From Platanthera guangdongensis (lineage: Eukaryota; Streptophyta; Magnoliopsida; Asparagales; Orchidaceae): a DNA stretch of 64,000 nucleotides. Shown here one piece after another: positions 33,162 through 45,082 of the stretch (position 1 is its first letter; the number at the start of each line of letters is the position of its first letter). Both the position numbers and the translations under genes were made by a program. The notes below the pieces were generated by a model. The model saw only the letters and a list, made by a program, of their open reading frames with translations. It did no database searches and was not told where the DNA came from. Location: assembly GCA_039583875.1 (NCBI GenBank), contig CM077165.1, forward strand, positions 75,876,757 to 75,940,756, written 5' to 3'.

Positions 33162-36100
33162 CTAATTTAACTCTTCTCCATTGATCATTCTCAGTTGGTT
33201 TATAAAGAACAGATGATTTTTCTCATCCAAGGGTTTGGTGAAAATGTTTGCTCTCTGTAAATCAGTAGGAATAGGGATTAGGTTAATTTTCTTTTTGTCT
33301 ACACTATCTCCAATGAAATGATGCCTTATATCAATATGTTTTGTCCTACTATGGTGAACTGGATACTGTGCTATAGCAATAGCACTAATGTTATCACAAA
33401 ATAATGTTGAATTATTTAAGTTGACACCATAGTCTAGGATTTGGTTTTGTATCCATAACATTTGTGAACAGCAGCTGTCAGCAGCCATATATTCTGCTTC
33501 TGCAGTTGATGGAGACACAGATGTTTGTTTTTTACAAAACCAAGAGACAAGTCTCATACCCAGAAACTGGCAAGTTCCAGAGGTACTTTTCCTATTCACT
33601 CTACATCCAGCATAGTCAGCATCTGAGTATCCAGTTAACTCAAACTCTGACTCTACAGGATACTAGAGTCCTAGATTTGGATAACTCTTTATATATCACA
33701 AAATTCTTTTTAAGAAAATAAGGTGAGATTCTTTGGGGTTCACTTGGAACCTAGCATAAAGGCATGTGACAAATATAATATCACGCCTGTTAGCTGTTAG
33801 GTATAATAGGGATCCAACAATTCCCCTATAAAGCTTCTGATCTAAAGGTTTCCCTGCTACATCAGAATCCACAACAGCATTGGTAGCTATAGGTGTTTTA
33901 ATTCCTGAAGCATCACCCGTCCCAAACTTCTTAAGAAGCTCTTTAGCATACTTAGCTTGGGAGAGAAAGATACCATCAGGGAGCTGCTTCACTTGGAGAC
34001 CAAGGAAGTAGAAAAGCTCACCCATGCTACTCATCTCAAATTTGGAATGCATGAGGTCAACAAACCTCTTGCATAATTTGGGATCATTAGACCCAAAGAT
34101 GATGTCATCCACATATGTTTGCACTAATAAGATTTGGTTCTTATGATGTCTAGTGAAAAGGGTTTTATCTATGGTTCCTCTTGTAAATTTATGCTCTAAA
34201 AGAAAGTTTGCAAAGGTCTCATACCAAGCTCTTGGAGCTTGCTTTAAACCATAGAGAGCTTTATACAATTTAAACACAAAAGAGGGTTGAGTTAGAGAGA
34301 TAAACCTGGAGGTTGTTCCACATAAACCTCTTCTTGAAGCACTCTATTCAAAAATGCACTCTTGACATCCATTTGGAAAACTTTGAATATCCTGTGAGTG
34401 CATAGGCAAGGAATATTCTTATGGCCTCTAACCTTGCAACAAGGGCAAAGATTTGGTCATAGTAAAGTCCTTCCTCTTTCCTGTAGCCCCGAGCAACAAG
34501 CCTAGCCTTATTTCTCATAATGTTTTCTTGAGCATCTAGCTTGTTTCTGTAGACACATTTGGTTCCAATAACTGGGTAGTTATGAGGTCTCGGAACCAAA
34601 TCTCAAACTCTATATCTCTCAAACTAATTTAGTTCCTCTTGCATTGCAATGATCCAGTAGGGATCTTTCTCAGCTTCATGTATGGAGAGAGGTTCAATCT
34701 GAGAGAGAAAAGAGGCATGCATCAAGTCTTGGTTGAGTTGATGACTTGTCTGTACACCTGTTGAAATGTCTCCAATCACTTGAGATTTGGGGTGTTCTCT
34801 ATGTGTGACAAGATCAGTGGGTGGAGTTTGTTCAGCAACAGCTTCTATAGTTAATTCCTCTTGAGGAATGTTATTAGTTGTTGAGGGAAGTTTAGCCACT
34901 TCCACTTGATTTTCTTCTTCACTGTCTTCAGCAACCTGTGGAGAAGGATGGGTTGACACCTCTTGGGTAAGGTTTACTCCATCCATAGACTCTCTCAATT
35001 GTGGAACCTGCAAGGAGCTATTGGTAGAAATCTCTTTCTTCTTATAAGACATGTTAGCTTCATCAAAAGATACATGGACTGACTCTTCAATTTTAAGAGA
35101 GGATTTATTAAAAACCCTATAGGCCTTGCTTACTTGGCAGTATCCTAGAAAAATCTCTTCTTCAGCCTTAGCCTCAAACTTTTTAATATATCTTTTGTTG
35201 TTTGTGTGAATATAACATGTACAACCAAAAACTTTAAAATATGTGATTTTAGGTTTCTTTCCTTTAAGAAATTCATAGGGGGTCTTACTTTTCAGCTTAT
35301 GAATGAGGCTTCTATTCAGGACATAGTTAGCAGTGTTTACAGCTTCTGCCCAAAAGGATAGAGGCATACAAGCATATGCCAATAATGTACCTGCAGCTTC
35401 AATGAGTGTCCTATTTTTTCTTTCAGCTACCCCATTTTGTTGGGGAGTTCTAGGAGCTGAGAAGCACTGCCTGATACCTTCCTTCTCACAGATCTTATGC
35501 ATAAGAAGAGACTCAAACTCTGTACCATGATCACTTCTGATCAATGCAACATGAGTAGAGAACTCAATCTGTATGGTCCTGAGAAAATTTGTAAGAACCT
35601 TGAATGTATCTGACTTAGTTCTCAGAAAGGCCACCCAACTGAATCTGTAGAAGTCATCAACAATTACTAATGTATAAGACTTCCCTCCTAGGCTTTGTAC
35701 TGCAATGAGTCCAAATAGGTCCACATGAAGCAAATACAAAATCCTAGGTGAATCACTCTTATTAATAGATTTGAAACTAGTTTTAGTTTGCTTGCCTAAT
35801 TGACAAGCCCTGTATAGGTTTTCCTTCTTGTAGGGACTAGAAGGTAAGCCTCTAACAAGGTTGTATTTAGATAACCTAGCTATATTTTTAAGGTTTACAT
35901 GACCTAATCATTTATGCCACAACTCATTTTGGTTACTAGTGATATTGAGTAAACAAACATCAGTTTTGGCAGAAATAAAATCTACTAGATATATGTTACC
36001 TTGTCTAGTTCCAATTAAAGCAGTTTTGTTTTCATTATTAATAATAGAACAGGAGGTAGAGTTAAAGTGTGCTTGATAACCTTCATCACATAATTGGCTT

Positions 36101-36333
36101 ATGGATATTCGGTTATGTTTGAGTCCTCTTATATATGTTACTCCCTTGAAGGTAACTGTTCCAATCTTTACTGCTCCATATCCTTCAGACTGGACACAAT
36201 TTGAATCACCAAAGATCACTTTTGGTCCTAGCTTGGACTTGTAATTAGATAGATTGTCCTTGCTGTCTATCATATGCTTGGAGCAACCACTGTCCAAGTA
36301 CCAGGTCTGACTCACTCTTGGACAGCTCTCCAC
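33162..36333 (-). pseudogene. pol: pol of B2 (protease-integrase-RT-RNase H)
   Basis: Minus strand. Protease reads YLDSGCSKHM near 36300. Integrase has HVDLFG, RSDHGTEFES and VAERKNR between about 35740 and 35400. RT carries intact YVDD near 34105. RNase H ends with the pol stop at 33162-33164. Breaks: stop at 35908, stops near 34624 and 34600, a frameshift near 34350-34280, and stops or short gaps near 33696-33599. The same block order and RT text as copy 1 place it in the Sirevirus lineage ([14 protein letters not shown]). Confidence 0.93.
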
Positions 36334-36352
36334 ATGTAATGAAAAACAAAAG

Positions 36353-38472
36353 TTAATTATTCTTGACCCAGGTTACCTTAGGTCCTTTATTTTGTTGAAA
36401 TGAAAAGCTGGATATAACTGACAAAGTAGGTTGAGATTTATAACCAAAGGGGTGATATCTCCTAGGTGGAATGACCCAATTAGCTACTGGACTGAATGGT
36501 TTATTAGATGACTTAGAATTTCTATAAGAGAAATGATTTATGTTTGGTCCTTCTGGGTTTGACGAGTTTCTGTAAGTTCGCCGACAAGAGTTTGGCGAAT
36601 AGGGCTGAGATCGTCGATCTCTGCTCAGAGAATGACAATAGTCATTTTTTGCGCCCCATGTTCGTTGACCTCTACTCGACGAACCATACAAAGTTCGTCG
36701 ATCGCAGTTAGATGATTTGTTATTACTGAAGTTTGCGTTCAGCGTTCGTCGATCTGGGTTCGACGAACGGGCCACATTTCGTCGATCTGAGTTCGACGAA
36801 TGCTGCTGAATCTTGTTTTTATTAGCTATTTTCTGATTTTTATTGCTCTTGTCTATGGGTTTTGGATTGTTTTCAGACATTGGTTTGTTTATTATCTTCT
36901 TTTTTCCCTTGGCAGAAACAAATTTGATGGGTGCTGCAAGGATATTTTTCTTAATTATAGGGGGCAAACCTGATGATGCACCCAAGCCCAGCTTGCCATT
37001 TAATCTGGCATTTACTGTGCTTGTTATATCCATCAGCTTGAGACTTCTTCCATTGACGGATTGCTCAAGTTGTTTAGCCTCATATAAATAAGATTTTAAT
37101 TTAATTATCTGCTCATTTGCTGAAGTTAGTTGATCTTTTAGTTTAAGATTTTCTGAGTTCACAGATTCTGGGTTTCCTAGTTTTTCTCTAAGGGTTTTTA
37201 TTTCTTTCTCTGAACTAATTAAATCTAAACACATAGTCTTGAATTCAATTTTAAATGAATCAGAATTATAATCAAAACTTGAAAGAACCTGATCTGCCTC
37301 TGACTCTGAGGCTGCTTCATCTTCAGATTCTCCTTCTGATCCTGAACTGCTCCTAGAGGCATCAATTGCCATAAGGCAAACCTCTTTGGATCTTGCTTCT
37401 TCCTCTTCTTCACTTGAGCTGTAGGAGGATGATTCTTCTTCAGTCTCACTCCATGTTTTAGCAACAAAGCCTTTGTCTCTCTTTTTGTATTTACTGGAGG
37501 AGGGTCTGTTGCTATGTTTTCTCCTGGAGTCTTTTTCTCTGCTTTTCTCCTTCTTCTGCCTTTCTGGACATTCAGAGATGTAATGTCCAGGCTTTCTACA
37601 TCCAAAGCACAAAACATCCTTGGTTAGTGTCTTGTCATATTTGGGCTTATCATCCTGCCTGGATGATTTTCTTCTGAAGTCCTTTCTAGACATCTTATAA
37701 AATCTTTTTGCAAAGAGCCTCATTAGTTATTCATTGGATGTTGAGGTCGCACTTTCCTCTGATGCCTTGAAAGCTATACTATGATCTTTTCTCACTGGAG
37801 TTGTTGATTTCTGTCCAGCTGCTTCTCTTGATTTAATCAACTACTCATAATATTTTAGTTTGCCTAGCAGTGATTCAGTTGATATCTTATTTAGGCTTCT
37901 GACTTCTTTGATAGGCCAGATTCTTGAGTCCCAAGAGCTAGAGAAGCACATCAAGATTTTGTCATTCACCTCGGTAAGGGTGATATCTTTATCCAAGGTT
38001 TTAAGCTCACTGATAATTGAGCTCAACCTATTGTAAATTTTAGCAACTGATTCAGCCTCAACCTTCTTAAAATTCTCATACAGGGATATGAGATTTGATC
38101 TCTTGTCTTTCCTTTCATCAGCTGAACTAGCTACCATTTGGAAGAGGGAGTCCCAAATGGCCTTGGCTGAAGTGCACTCAGCCACCTTCTGAAATATATC
38201 ATCTGACATAGTCTGAGCCAAGATGTTCATTGCTATTGCATCTGCAATTTTGGCTTTCCTCTGGGCTTCAGTCCACTCAGGTGGTGGCACTGATGTTGTG
38301 CTTGAAGATGTTGTAGAAAATGTGAAGGTTTGGGGGGACCTGTCAAAATAGAATTGTAGATATATTCATCAATAGAGTTCATATACAATTTGATTCTTGC
38401 CTTCCAGATGGCAAATCTATTAAGATTGCATACTAGAGGTCTGATGTTTGCATACTCTTTGTTTTGAGTCAT
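36353..38472 (-). pseudogene. gag: gag of B2
   Basis: Minus strand from ATG 38472 (MTQNKEYANIRPL). It has a capsid-like region with FAIWKARIKLYMNSIDEY and AKAIWDSLFQM, a zinc knuckle CFGCRKPGHYISEC near 37610, an acidic Ser/Glu region, a coiled-coil stretch, the LMDIT block and the DRRT-repeat tail, ending at WVKNN and TAA. Breaks: a frameshift near 38300 and stops at 37841-37843 and 37724-37726. From 37723 to 36353 the frame is open for 456 codons. Only one zinc knuckle is seen, against two in A and D. Confidence 0.92.
36544..36800 (-). repeat. TTCGTCGA/TCGACGAA array inside B2 gag
   Basis: On the minus strand TTCGTCGAAC and GATCGACGAA pairs encode the repeated SSN-x-DRRT tail of gag. It aligns with 354-600 of copy 1, though individual words differ. 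Confidence 0.82.
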
Positions 38473-38578
38473 TCTATGAAGAAATAAATCTAATAACTGT
38501 AACAAAACAATCAGATCTAACAAGAGGGATCTTTATGGTGCATGTGTTAGCCTGTGCAACTAACAATAACCAACATGG

Positions 38579-38589
38579 CTCTGATACCA
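38579..38589 (-). other. primer-binding site of B2
   Basis: Minus strand TGGTATCAGAG, complementary to initiator-Met tRNA, two bases from the LTR edge at 38592. Confidence 0.95.
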
Positions 38590-38591
38590 AT

Positions 38592-40189
38592 TGAAAGTGA
38601 AGGTTAGACCTGAAATACTCTAGTGGAGGGGGGTGAATAGAGTATTGTGGTCCCTTAAAAATCTTTACAACTTTTACTGTAATCCTAGGTGAACAGGATA
38701 GCAAAAAAAGTAATAAAAACAACAACCTAACAAATCACAGAACACAGCCAAAACCAAAAGAAAAGGGCAACCAGACGGCACAAGAATTATAGTGGTTCCC
38801 CAACCTGGGTACATCCACTCTTCTACCACCCTGATAGGAATCCACTCAGGTTTTTGATTAGGTGCCTTAAACCAATGAGCTTTTGTTCAGGTGCTCAAAA
38901 ACCAAAACCTCAAGTCTTTTGGTAGGAGACTTGCAACCAGGAATAATTTTTAAGGGACTTAAAACCCTGTACATAGAATGAAAAAGGGTGATGGTGTCTT
39001 CTCTTTCTCAATAATAACTGAGAAGACTAGTGGATTGATTTCAGCAGATTGCTCCCCCTAATATCTTGAATGGATCAGGAAATCTAGAGATCTGCTTCAG
39101 GGTGACAGGTCTTCAAAAGCTTGATTTGCCTTGACCAGAGATTACTTCAGGAACTTCTTTAATAGATAGAGTTAATGTTGTACTTCTGAAGTTGTCTTGT
39201 AGGGTTGAAGGAAGAAGACTCTTGATAGAGATTGATTGTTCTTCTTCTTCTTGATGATGATGTTCTGTGGCCTAGTCTGATTGGAGTGTGTAACTTTTTA
39301 ATTTCTGTAAGATTTCTTGAATGTAATCTCTGTATCAGCAGTACTGCTTAATCTTTTTTTTTTAAACTGACTGAAAAAATAACACACACAAAATTTGAAA
39401 CCTTGAGCAGTAAATGCAGTCGGCCTGGGAAGGAAGCGACAATGAATGAATTCCCTAACTGTCCCATGGAAAAATGGCACGTAATAATCCATGATCAATG
39501 CTCATTCTAACGGTAACATTCCGAGAAGATTGAGCATTATTTACTTAGGAATCATCGCCAAGAAAAGGGACGAAAAACTGGAGAAGACCTAGACTGGATT
39601 CGTCAAACGAAGAACAAAAATCATCAAGCTGAGTTCACAGTTCGTCGAGCTGAGCTGATGAATTCGTCGACCAGACAATAGCAACTAATCTTCAAGGGAA
39701 ACTTATCAATTCTACTACAATCTTCGTCGAACTAACAATCATCATTCGTCGAGCAGAGATCCAAATTCGTCGAACGAAGAAAGATTGTGGACTTAGAATC
39801 TGAGAAGTCTCTGGCTGGGAAGGATTCAAATCGTAGACCAAAATTTGTCGAGCAAGGAATATGGTTCGTTGAGCTGAGATCGACGAACGTCGAACACTTT
39901 TCCTTGAGTTGAAGATATATCTAAGTCAAATAGTAGACCAGAATTCATCGAGCAAGGAATATGGTTCGTTGAGCTCAGATCGACGAACGTCGAACACTTT
40001 TCCTTGAGCTGAAGATATATTTAAGTCTTGAATTTCTCTCGCAATTTGGAGGATGGATGGTCCACAGGATGATGTTCTAAGGACAAACCCTAGACTCTAG
40101 GACACAACCAATGACCCTGACTATACAAGATGGGTCAAATACATCCTAACTCAGTGAACCTAGACCAAATCCAAACTAGGGATCCAACA
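38592..40189 (-). repeat. 5' LTR of B2
   Basis: 1598 bp, minus strand TGTTGGATCCC ... CACTTTCA. The hairpin is near 38612-38650. The word array and 100 bp doubling lie at about 39600-40032. By eye it differs from the 3' LTR at roughly 9% of the first 235 bp. Confidence 0.95.
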
Positions 40190-40492
40190 CAGAATTTTTC
40201 TTCTTCTAAGGGATGACCAGCATCAAGTCTTTTCACATAGTCCTAGGGCTTGAATATGAAGTGTATCCCAATAGAGAGGCTACACTTGAGTCAACACTTT
40301 GGAGCACACAATGAGGGATTACATTTTATGGTCCTGTGTTTGGTGACCCATTGTAGACTGATATTGCTCGACACTTCCAATAAGAATTCCTGCAAACACA
40401 TAACTCAAACCAAGCATCAAATACAACTTAATTCATCTTAGTTCAAGGGTGACTTCATCAAATCTGGGTTAGTGTGAATACAATACCCAACA
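40190..40492 (-). repeat. 5' LTR of element A, outer part
   Basis: The other side of the B2 insertion: CAGAA target copy (40190-40194), then sequence matching 12098-12392 of A's 3' LTR, ending CCCAACA at 40492. Confidence 0.93.
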
Positions 40493-40497
40493 ACCTT

Positions 40498-41507
40498 CTC
40501 TAGCCAGAACTCGCACTTCGAGAACTTTTCATAAAGCTGGTTCTCTCTCAACACTTGTAAGACAACTCTCAAGTGAGTCTCATGCTCCACCTTCGATTTG
40601 GAGTACACCAGAATTTCATCAATGAAGACAACTACAAAAGAGTCCAAGTATTCCCGAAATACTCGATTCATCAAATTCATGAATATGGATGGTGCGTTCG
40701 TCAGCCCGAACGACATCACCGAGAACTCAAAGTGACCATACCTCGTACAAAACGCTGTCTTGGGTATGTCCTCATCTTAAATTCGAAACAGATAGTATCC
40801 TGACTTCAAGTACAACTTTGAATACACTACCGACCCCACCAACTGGTCGAACAGGTCGTCGATTCGAGGAATTAGATACTTATTCTTGATAGTCAATTTA
40901 TTGAACTCTTGGTAGTGTATGCATAACCGCATACTACCGTCTTTCTTCTTGACGAACAATACAGGCGCGATCCACGGTGAAGTGTTGGGTCTGATATACC
41001 CCTACTCCAACAGTTCCTGCAACTGTATCTTGAGTTCAGCAAACTCTTTTGGTGTCATCCTAAATGAAGGACGTGACACCGGCCTAGCCTCTGACACTAT
41101 CTCAATTGAGAAATCAATCTCCCATCGAGGAGGTGCTCTAGGAAGCTCATCAGGAAACACATCCTCGAACTCAGTCACTACAAGCACTTTCCTAAGTGAT
41201 AACTTGGAAAGGCGAAGCTCCAATAATACTATAAGAGCTACTCCCCCCTGATAAACTGCCTGCACCAGCTACATGGCTGTAATTAGTGAATAGGCCACTC
41301 CATTAAGGCCCTCAAACTTAACTTCTGCGTGCCTTTGCCTCTCAGTGTCACCACCTTGGATAGGCAGTCAATACTGGCACGCTGCTCTGCTAGCCAGTCC
41401 ATTCCCAAAATCACATCAAACTCAACTAATGGTAGGACCGCAACTATCAACATGAAGTCAACTCCGTCTAACCTCCAACAAATGTGCCCTTTTGACACGG
41501 TGGTCAT
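40498..41507 (-). pseudogene. pol: gypsy protease and RT N-terminal part (element G)
   Basis: Minus strand. The protease region (41507-41283) ends DVILGMDWLAEQ. A linker follows with VVTEFEDVFPDELP. RT starts at about 41200 with MTPKEFAELKIQLQELLE, then [28 protein letters not shown], and [18 protein letters not shown]. The catalytic region reads [10 protein letters not shown] near 40625, where gypsy RTs normally have two Asp. Breaks: a frame change between protease and RT and stops near 41002 and 40777. The frame ends at the A insertion and resumes at 10444. Confidence 0.9.
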
Positions 41508-41749
41508 GGATTACCCATTGGGCATATGAACCTTCAGCTCTGCGTCCACCGAGAATTACTCAACTCCAATTCTCCGGAATAAGCTTTTCGCAAGAAAAGG
41601 GTGTGATGCTCCCGTATCAATCTAAACCCTTACGACGTTGCCTTCGCTCCAGATCACTCTCCAACGTACTGACATCCTCAACTAGCTCGTTGAAACCAGC
41701 TCTCTTCATGGAGACGAGGGGTTGTCTTTGATTCTCCCTCAGCCCCTAG

Positions 41750-42504
41750 TAGAAGAGGTTATCCCTCTCCTCATCATCTATCATTATCATTCCTGTATAA
41801 TGACCCAACCGAGTGAACTCCTATATATACTCGTCCACCGTCTTATCCCGCTGCACCAAGTGCATAAATTGCCTTTGGAGGGCCAACCTTGTTGACACAG
41901 GAATGTACTTCTTTAGGAAAGCATTCCCAAACTCTTCCATGGACGGGGTGCGTCCGGGAAACTGGCGGCCGCTATGGATCACCCACCACAACTTCGCGTC
42001 TCCCCACAACATAAAGGGCACAAACTCAGATTTCTTCTCCTCTGGCGTCTCTGCCGCCCTCAGAAGCTCTTTCATCCATGCCCACCAATCCTCTGCATCA
42101 GTTGGCGTACCAACTCCCTTAAACATGGGAGGATGGAAGCTCAGAAAATACTTCATCTGCCGGTCTCCATGCCCGACAACCACCCTTTCGGCCAACGGCT
42201 CTCCTCACCTGGCTTCTTAGTCCGTTATGACCGTCGCCGTATCTGGGGTAGCAGAAGTTGCTACCTGAGAAACAGGGGTTGCTACTTGATCTATCACTAT
42301 AGCTTGGGCTGCCACCATTGCTTCTCCAAATGTGTGACAGAAGTCAGCCAGGTTTACACCAATGCCCAAATGACCCTGAGCAGTAACGCTACTCGTTGAA
42401 AGCTCTTCTCTCGACATACCCGTCTCATTGCTTGCACTCTTAACAAGAGCAAGAAAACAACGAATCAGTCTCAAATCACAAGACTCAAACATAAGGACAC
42501 TCAT
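41750..42504 (-). pseudogene. gag: gypsy gag (element G)
   Basis: Minus strand. It has a gypsy gag capsid domain with FLSFHPPMFKGVGTPTDAED, MLWGDAKLWW and FGNAFLKKYIPVSTR, in the same frame as an upstream piece from 42504. A stop is near 42215 and another at 41821. The stretch 41508-41750 is degraded and shows no CCHC knuckle, so the nucleocapsid part is lost or decayed. The N-terminal extension 42504-42217 is Val/Ala/Thr-rich and its start is uncertain. Confidence 0.82.
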
Positions 42505-42593
42505 GGTCCCGAATTACTCTTATGTGGATAACTTCTATACGTGATTCGATTACGTTAAATCGACCGCCTTAACTGACCTTGGACGAAACCTGG

Positions 42594-42604
42594 CTCTGAT
42601 ACCA
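42594..42604 (-). other. primer-binding site of element G
   Basis: Minus strand TGGTATCAGAG, three bases from the LTR end at 42608; initiator-Met type. Confidence 0.92.
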
Positions 42605-42607
42605 AAT

Positions 42608-45082
42608 TGTAACACCTCCCCTATAATGACCGTATAATATGGGTCCGACCGGGGCCCCGGAACATACAGACGCCACAGCTTTAGCATTAAAAGATGATAT
42701 TAACTACCCAATCTCAAAACTAAATAACAAACAACAGCGGAAAAAGGACTAGAAGTTATCCACATAGACAAGAGTATCGAAATGGCCTTATGGCCTTAAA
42801 ATAATAGAGAGTACAAAACTCAAAAGATAACATCCACCATCAATGTGCATAAGCACTCTTAGACTACCTCGGCATGCAAGCCGGAAACAAGAGCATCAAA
42901 CATACAATGTCACCAAAATAGAGCTAGTACGAAACTTGAAACACTTCATGAGGCTTAGGCCTTTTTGGCCGGCGAGCTGGCTCCTGCTTGCGATCTTTGC
43001 CCTGTAAAATTTGGTGGTAACGTGGGTCAACAAAGGCTGACCTCAAACTGTGTAACAAACACATCTCCTCCTGGCCGCCCCTAACGGACCCCGGTGTACC
43101 CCTCCAACCTGCAAGTCAGCACTTCGTATACCATATACATAAACAAGTAAAGCTCTAAAATAACAGGTTTGGATGCCTCAAACAATAAACACTTTTTAAG
43201 TTGAGCATATAATAAAAAGGGGCCTACTATGCAACATGTATGCAAAACTCGGGCTTTACCCAAGGCACCCTATTGCATATGCAACTAGCACATCATCATA
43301 ATATCTGGGTACTTCTAATTTCCCCATTGGCATTAAGCCACAAACAAAAGGGTACTGCAATTCCCCTAACGACATACAAGCCGTCACACGGAACTCTTGA
43401 CAAGGCCCCACCCCCTCATGGTTCTTAGACACGGGCTTGCCTGCAAGCTTTGACTTCTCGCGTCAGGATTCCGTCTCACACAATGACCGATTTTAAGAAT
43501 CCTTTCTGGACCCCACCCGCTCACGGCTTCATTGCCCGGGCTTACCTAATGCTTGGCATTCTCTTCAGTCTCTCAGAAGTGGACTAGTCACGTCGGGACA
43601 CTCTCCCCACATGATTTGCACGTCACGGGATAGCCAACCGACCACGGAGATAAAGCCTCGCCTTAGCACATCACAATCCATAATCATTCCCACCCTAATC
43701 CATCATTTGTACTAGAACGTCCCCGCGCACCAAGGAAATCATCTACCGCCAATGTGAAGCTAACCTTGTCCACCAAGGAAATCATCTACCGCCATTGCGG
43801 AGCTAACCTTGTCCGGTTCTGGCTACACGTACTCACTCGAAAAAAGGGGGAAAACACAAACACCACAAACGGCTTCTTGCAGCAACAGATTTCTACAAAA
43901 TCCTTAAGGCTCGTTATGCAACATCACCGACTCGGACTAACAGTCATGACTACGGCTTCACCGACATTACCTAATCGACTAACGGAGCGGATCTCTAATG
44001 CAAAATCATGCCGGTGATGGACTCAATTGACCCGGAGGTTCTCTCGAACCTTGCCGACCCATACCTCTCTCATTTGAGAGATTTGGGGCCCAAAAGCTTG
44101 AAAGAAAAAGATTCTAAGCATGCATCCTAGAAAGCAAGAGAGGAAGTGTTGTTACCTTATTGACCCTATTCCTAGCCATAGAAACTTAGCCGGATGAAAA
44201 CTACCGTAATGGATTTACCTCCGCGGATCTGGACTCGGCTTGCGATTTGGGGATCCGAAGCTTCTCTGGCAGCCGGATCTATCCTTCACCGTCTTCCTTG
44301 CTCTCCCTTCTCTCTAAAACCTTAGAAAGAGAAACTTGAAGAAGAATGAGGGTTTCAAACCATATTCCCAGACATAACTTAGCCAGGACAGCCCTGAATC
44401 ATCAGATCCTAATAGAAGGAAACGAACGGCCATAATTCTCACTTAAAACCAAAACTCCTGGGCCGAATATGGCTTGTGACATGCCCGTGTCCAAGGCCGT
44501 GTGCCTCAATCCATGCCGAAACTATCGCACCAATAAAAGGATACGGGTTCTGGACACGCCCGTGTCAAATGTGACATGCCTGTATCACTCAGTACATGCC
44601 CATGTGCTTGGGCGTGTTCCTCCATCGACACAGGACGAAACACAACCCGAGAAGAACATGAGTACTCAACATGCCCGTGTCACATTTGATACGCCCGTGT
44701 CAAACCCAAACATACCCGGGCTCCATGCCGTGTTTATCCCCTCACACGGCCCGACTAACATCCCGAGAAGGACACGTCCACAAACACGCTTGTGTGTCAG
44801 GCCGTGTTTGTCCCCTCGACGATCGTCGACCGCATTTTCGTCGACCACGCGAAAATTGTCGAACCCGAACACGACACGGCGATGGACACGTCCGTGTCCT
44901 AGGCCGTGTTCACTGTCTCGACACTTCTTTGAGCACTGTTCATCGACCACCCTAGTTCTTCATCGAACCTGAGCACGACACGACCTTGGACACGCCCGTG
45001 TCCCAGGCCGTGTGACCCCTACCAAGACCCAAACATGGCTTTCAACGTTGTCCGTCCCTCTTTCGAATTTTGGGGCGTTACA
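42608..45082 (-). repeat. 5' LTR of gypsy element G
   Basis: 2,475 bp. Minus strand begins TGTAACGCCCC (45082) and ends GGTGTTACA (42608). The U3 start (45010-44470) holds a cluster of ACACGCCCGTGT-type words. The rest is mixed sequence with no gene; ORF-like readings in it are not supported by any family match. TGTCG at 45083-45087 is the expected target duplication, but its partner is outside the window. Confidence 0.88.
44470..45015. repeat. ACACGCCCGTGT and TCGTCGA word array in G LTR
   Basis: Copies of GACACGCCCGTGTC, CACGTCCGTGTCC and GGCCGTGTT alternate with shorter words such as TCGTCGACC (44823-44870). The 12-mer is a near palindrome, ACACG-CC-CGTGT. Confidence 0.75.

Larger units (their letters stand above)
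28219..40189 (-). mobile_element. Sirevirus-like Ty1/copia retrotransposon, family B copy 2 (complete)
   Basis: An 11,971 bp element on the minus strand: 5' LTR (40189-38592), primer site (38589-38579), gag (38472-36353), pol (36333-33162), repeat-filled spacer, ORF3 (32767-30002), polypurine tract (29832-29819) and 3' LTR (29818-28219). A perfect 5 bp target duplication shows that it landed in the 5' LTR of element A. It is the only complete family B copy here and defines the borders used for copy 1. Confidence 0.96.
10445..40492 (-). mobile_element. Sirevirus-like Ty1/copia retrotransposon A, split by C and B2
   Basis: A minus-strand copia element inserted in the RT gene of G. On the minus strand it has a 5' LTR (40492-40190 plus 28218-26585, split by B2), primer site (26582-26572), gag, pol, a truncated ORF3 split by C, a polypurine tract (12406-12393) and a 3' LTR (12392-10445). 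Host-site copies are ACATT (10440-10444) and ACCTT (40493-40497), one mismatch. LTRs of 1948 bp and about 1932 bp (after removing B2) fit one insertion event. Confidence 0.92.
9532..45082 (-). mobile_element. Ty3/gypsy retrotransposon G, split by element A
   Basis: A minus-strand gypsy element in two pieces, 9532-10444 and 40498-45082. Read on the minus strand it has a 5' LTR (45082-42608), an initiator-Met primer site (42604-42594), gag, protease, RT and RNase H. It is then cut at 9532 by family B copy 1, so its integrase, 3' LTR and left end lie outside. Protease before RT, the DVILGMDWL and FPDELP motifs, and an LTR of the TGTAACGCC...GTTACA type suggest a chromovirus such as Tekay/Del. 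Without the integrase C-terminus (chromodomain) this lineage call is an inference. Confidence 0.88.

Noticed and set aside
44469..44972. A 167-codon frame in the G LTR
   Set aside because: It is a translation of the ACACGCCCGTGT array inside an LTR; the opposite strand is also open.
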